In this document: positions 63,986 through 64,000 of the stretch, one piece after another
Layout: each line of letters opens with the position of its first letter
Numbering within the stretch: position 1 is the stretch's first letter
Assembly: GCA_964035575.1 (NCBI GenBank)
Contig: OZ037845.1
Location: forward strand, 372,001-436,000
Direction: 5' to 3'
DNA length: 64,000 bases
Source of the DNA: Rhynchopus sp. YZ270_cl-10
Taxonomy: Eukaryota > Euglenozoa > Diplonemea > Diplonemida > Diplonemidae
Notes under the pieces: generated by a model
Seen by the model: the letters and a program-made list of their open reading frames with translations, nothing else
What the model was told of the DNA's origin: nothing
Database searches by the model: none
Program-made: the position numbers and the translations under genes

Positions 63986-64000
63986 AAAGTCCGGTGGAGA

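Overview
The window looks like nuclear DNA of a unicellular eukaryote. Two minus-strand genes carry introns that restore strongly conserved protein ends: a 43-nt intron in an alternative NADH dehydrogenase, and introns of 90 nt and probably 47 nt in a RalGAP-like gene. Nearly every gene lies on the minus strand with few introns; the only clear plus-strand gene is a small three-exon one at 51.7-52.2 kb. One-way gene order, together with a tyrosine-recombinase retroelement in the order gag-YR-RT/RNase H (the order reported for trypanosomatid VIPER elements), points towards Euglenozoa, perhaps a diplonemid-like lineage. That placement is inference; no spliced-leader gene, rRNA or tRNA was found to settle it.

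Layout. 0.1-1.6 kb: mitochondrial type II NADH dehydrogenase. 1.6-17.7 kb: a 16-kb AT-rich gene desert holding two nearly identical hAT-like MITEs, a piggyBac-type TTAA-flanked element with internal repeats, several foldback MITEs and many short hairpin repeats. 17.8-21.5 kb: one large protein joining heme peroxidase, DOMON, cytochrome b561, cytochrome b5 and a cyclase-like domain. 22.7-31 kb: a theta-class GST, a secreted pacifastin-like repeat protein, and three tandem GST paralogues. 31.5-35 kb: DPH7, a COMM-domain protein and an N-formylglutamate-amidohydrolase-like protein. 35.3-39.7 kb: YR retrotransposon. 40.2-45.8 kb: RalGAP-like GTPase activator and a DHHC palmitoyltransferase. 46-54 kb: coiled-coil and low-complexity proteins, the lone plus-strand gene flanked by inverted repeats, and two more hAT-like MITEs. 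54.2-57.4 kb: a two-pass membrane protein with a cyclase-like domain. 57.4-64 kb: foldback and hAT-like MITEs, an unknown protein with a His/Cys cluster, and a GAS2-like protein reaching the window end.

Common threads: redox and glutathione chemistry (NDH2, peroxidase fusion, four GSTs), and two membrane proteins that share a degenerate class III cyclase-like domain followed by an EWMY motif. The intergenic spacers repeatedly hold 35-70-nt hairpin-forming repeats of several families, in one orientation in all copies read. They would be transcribed as part of any long minus-strand precursor, and they are the best candidate here for an undescribed RNA-level system.
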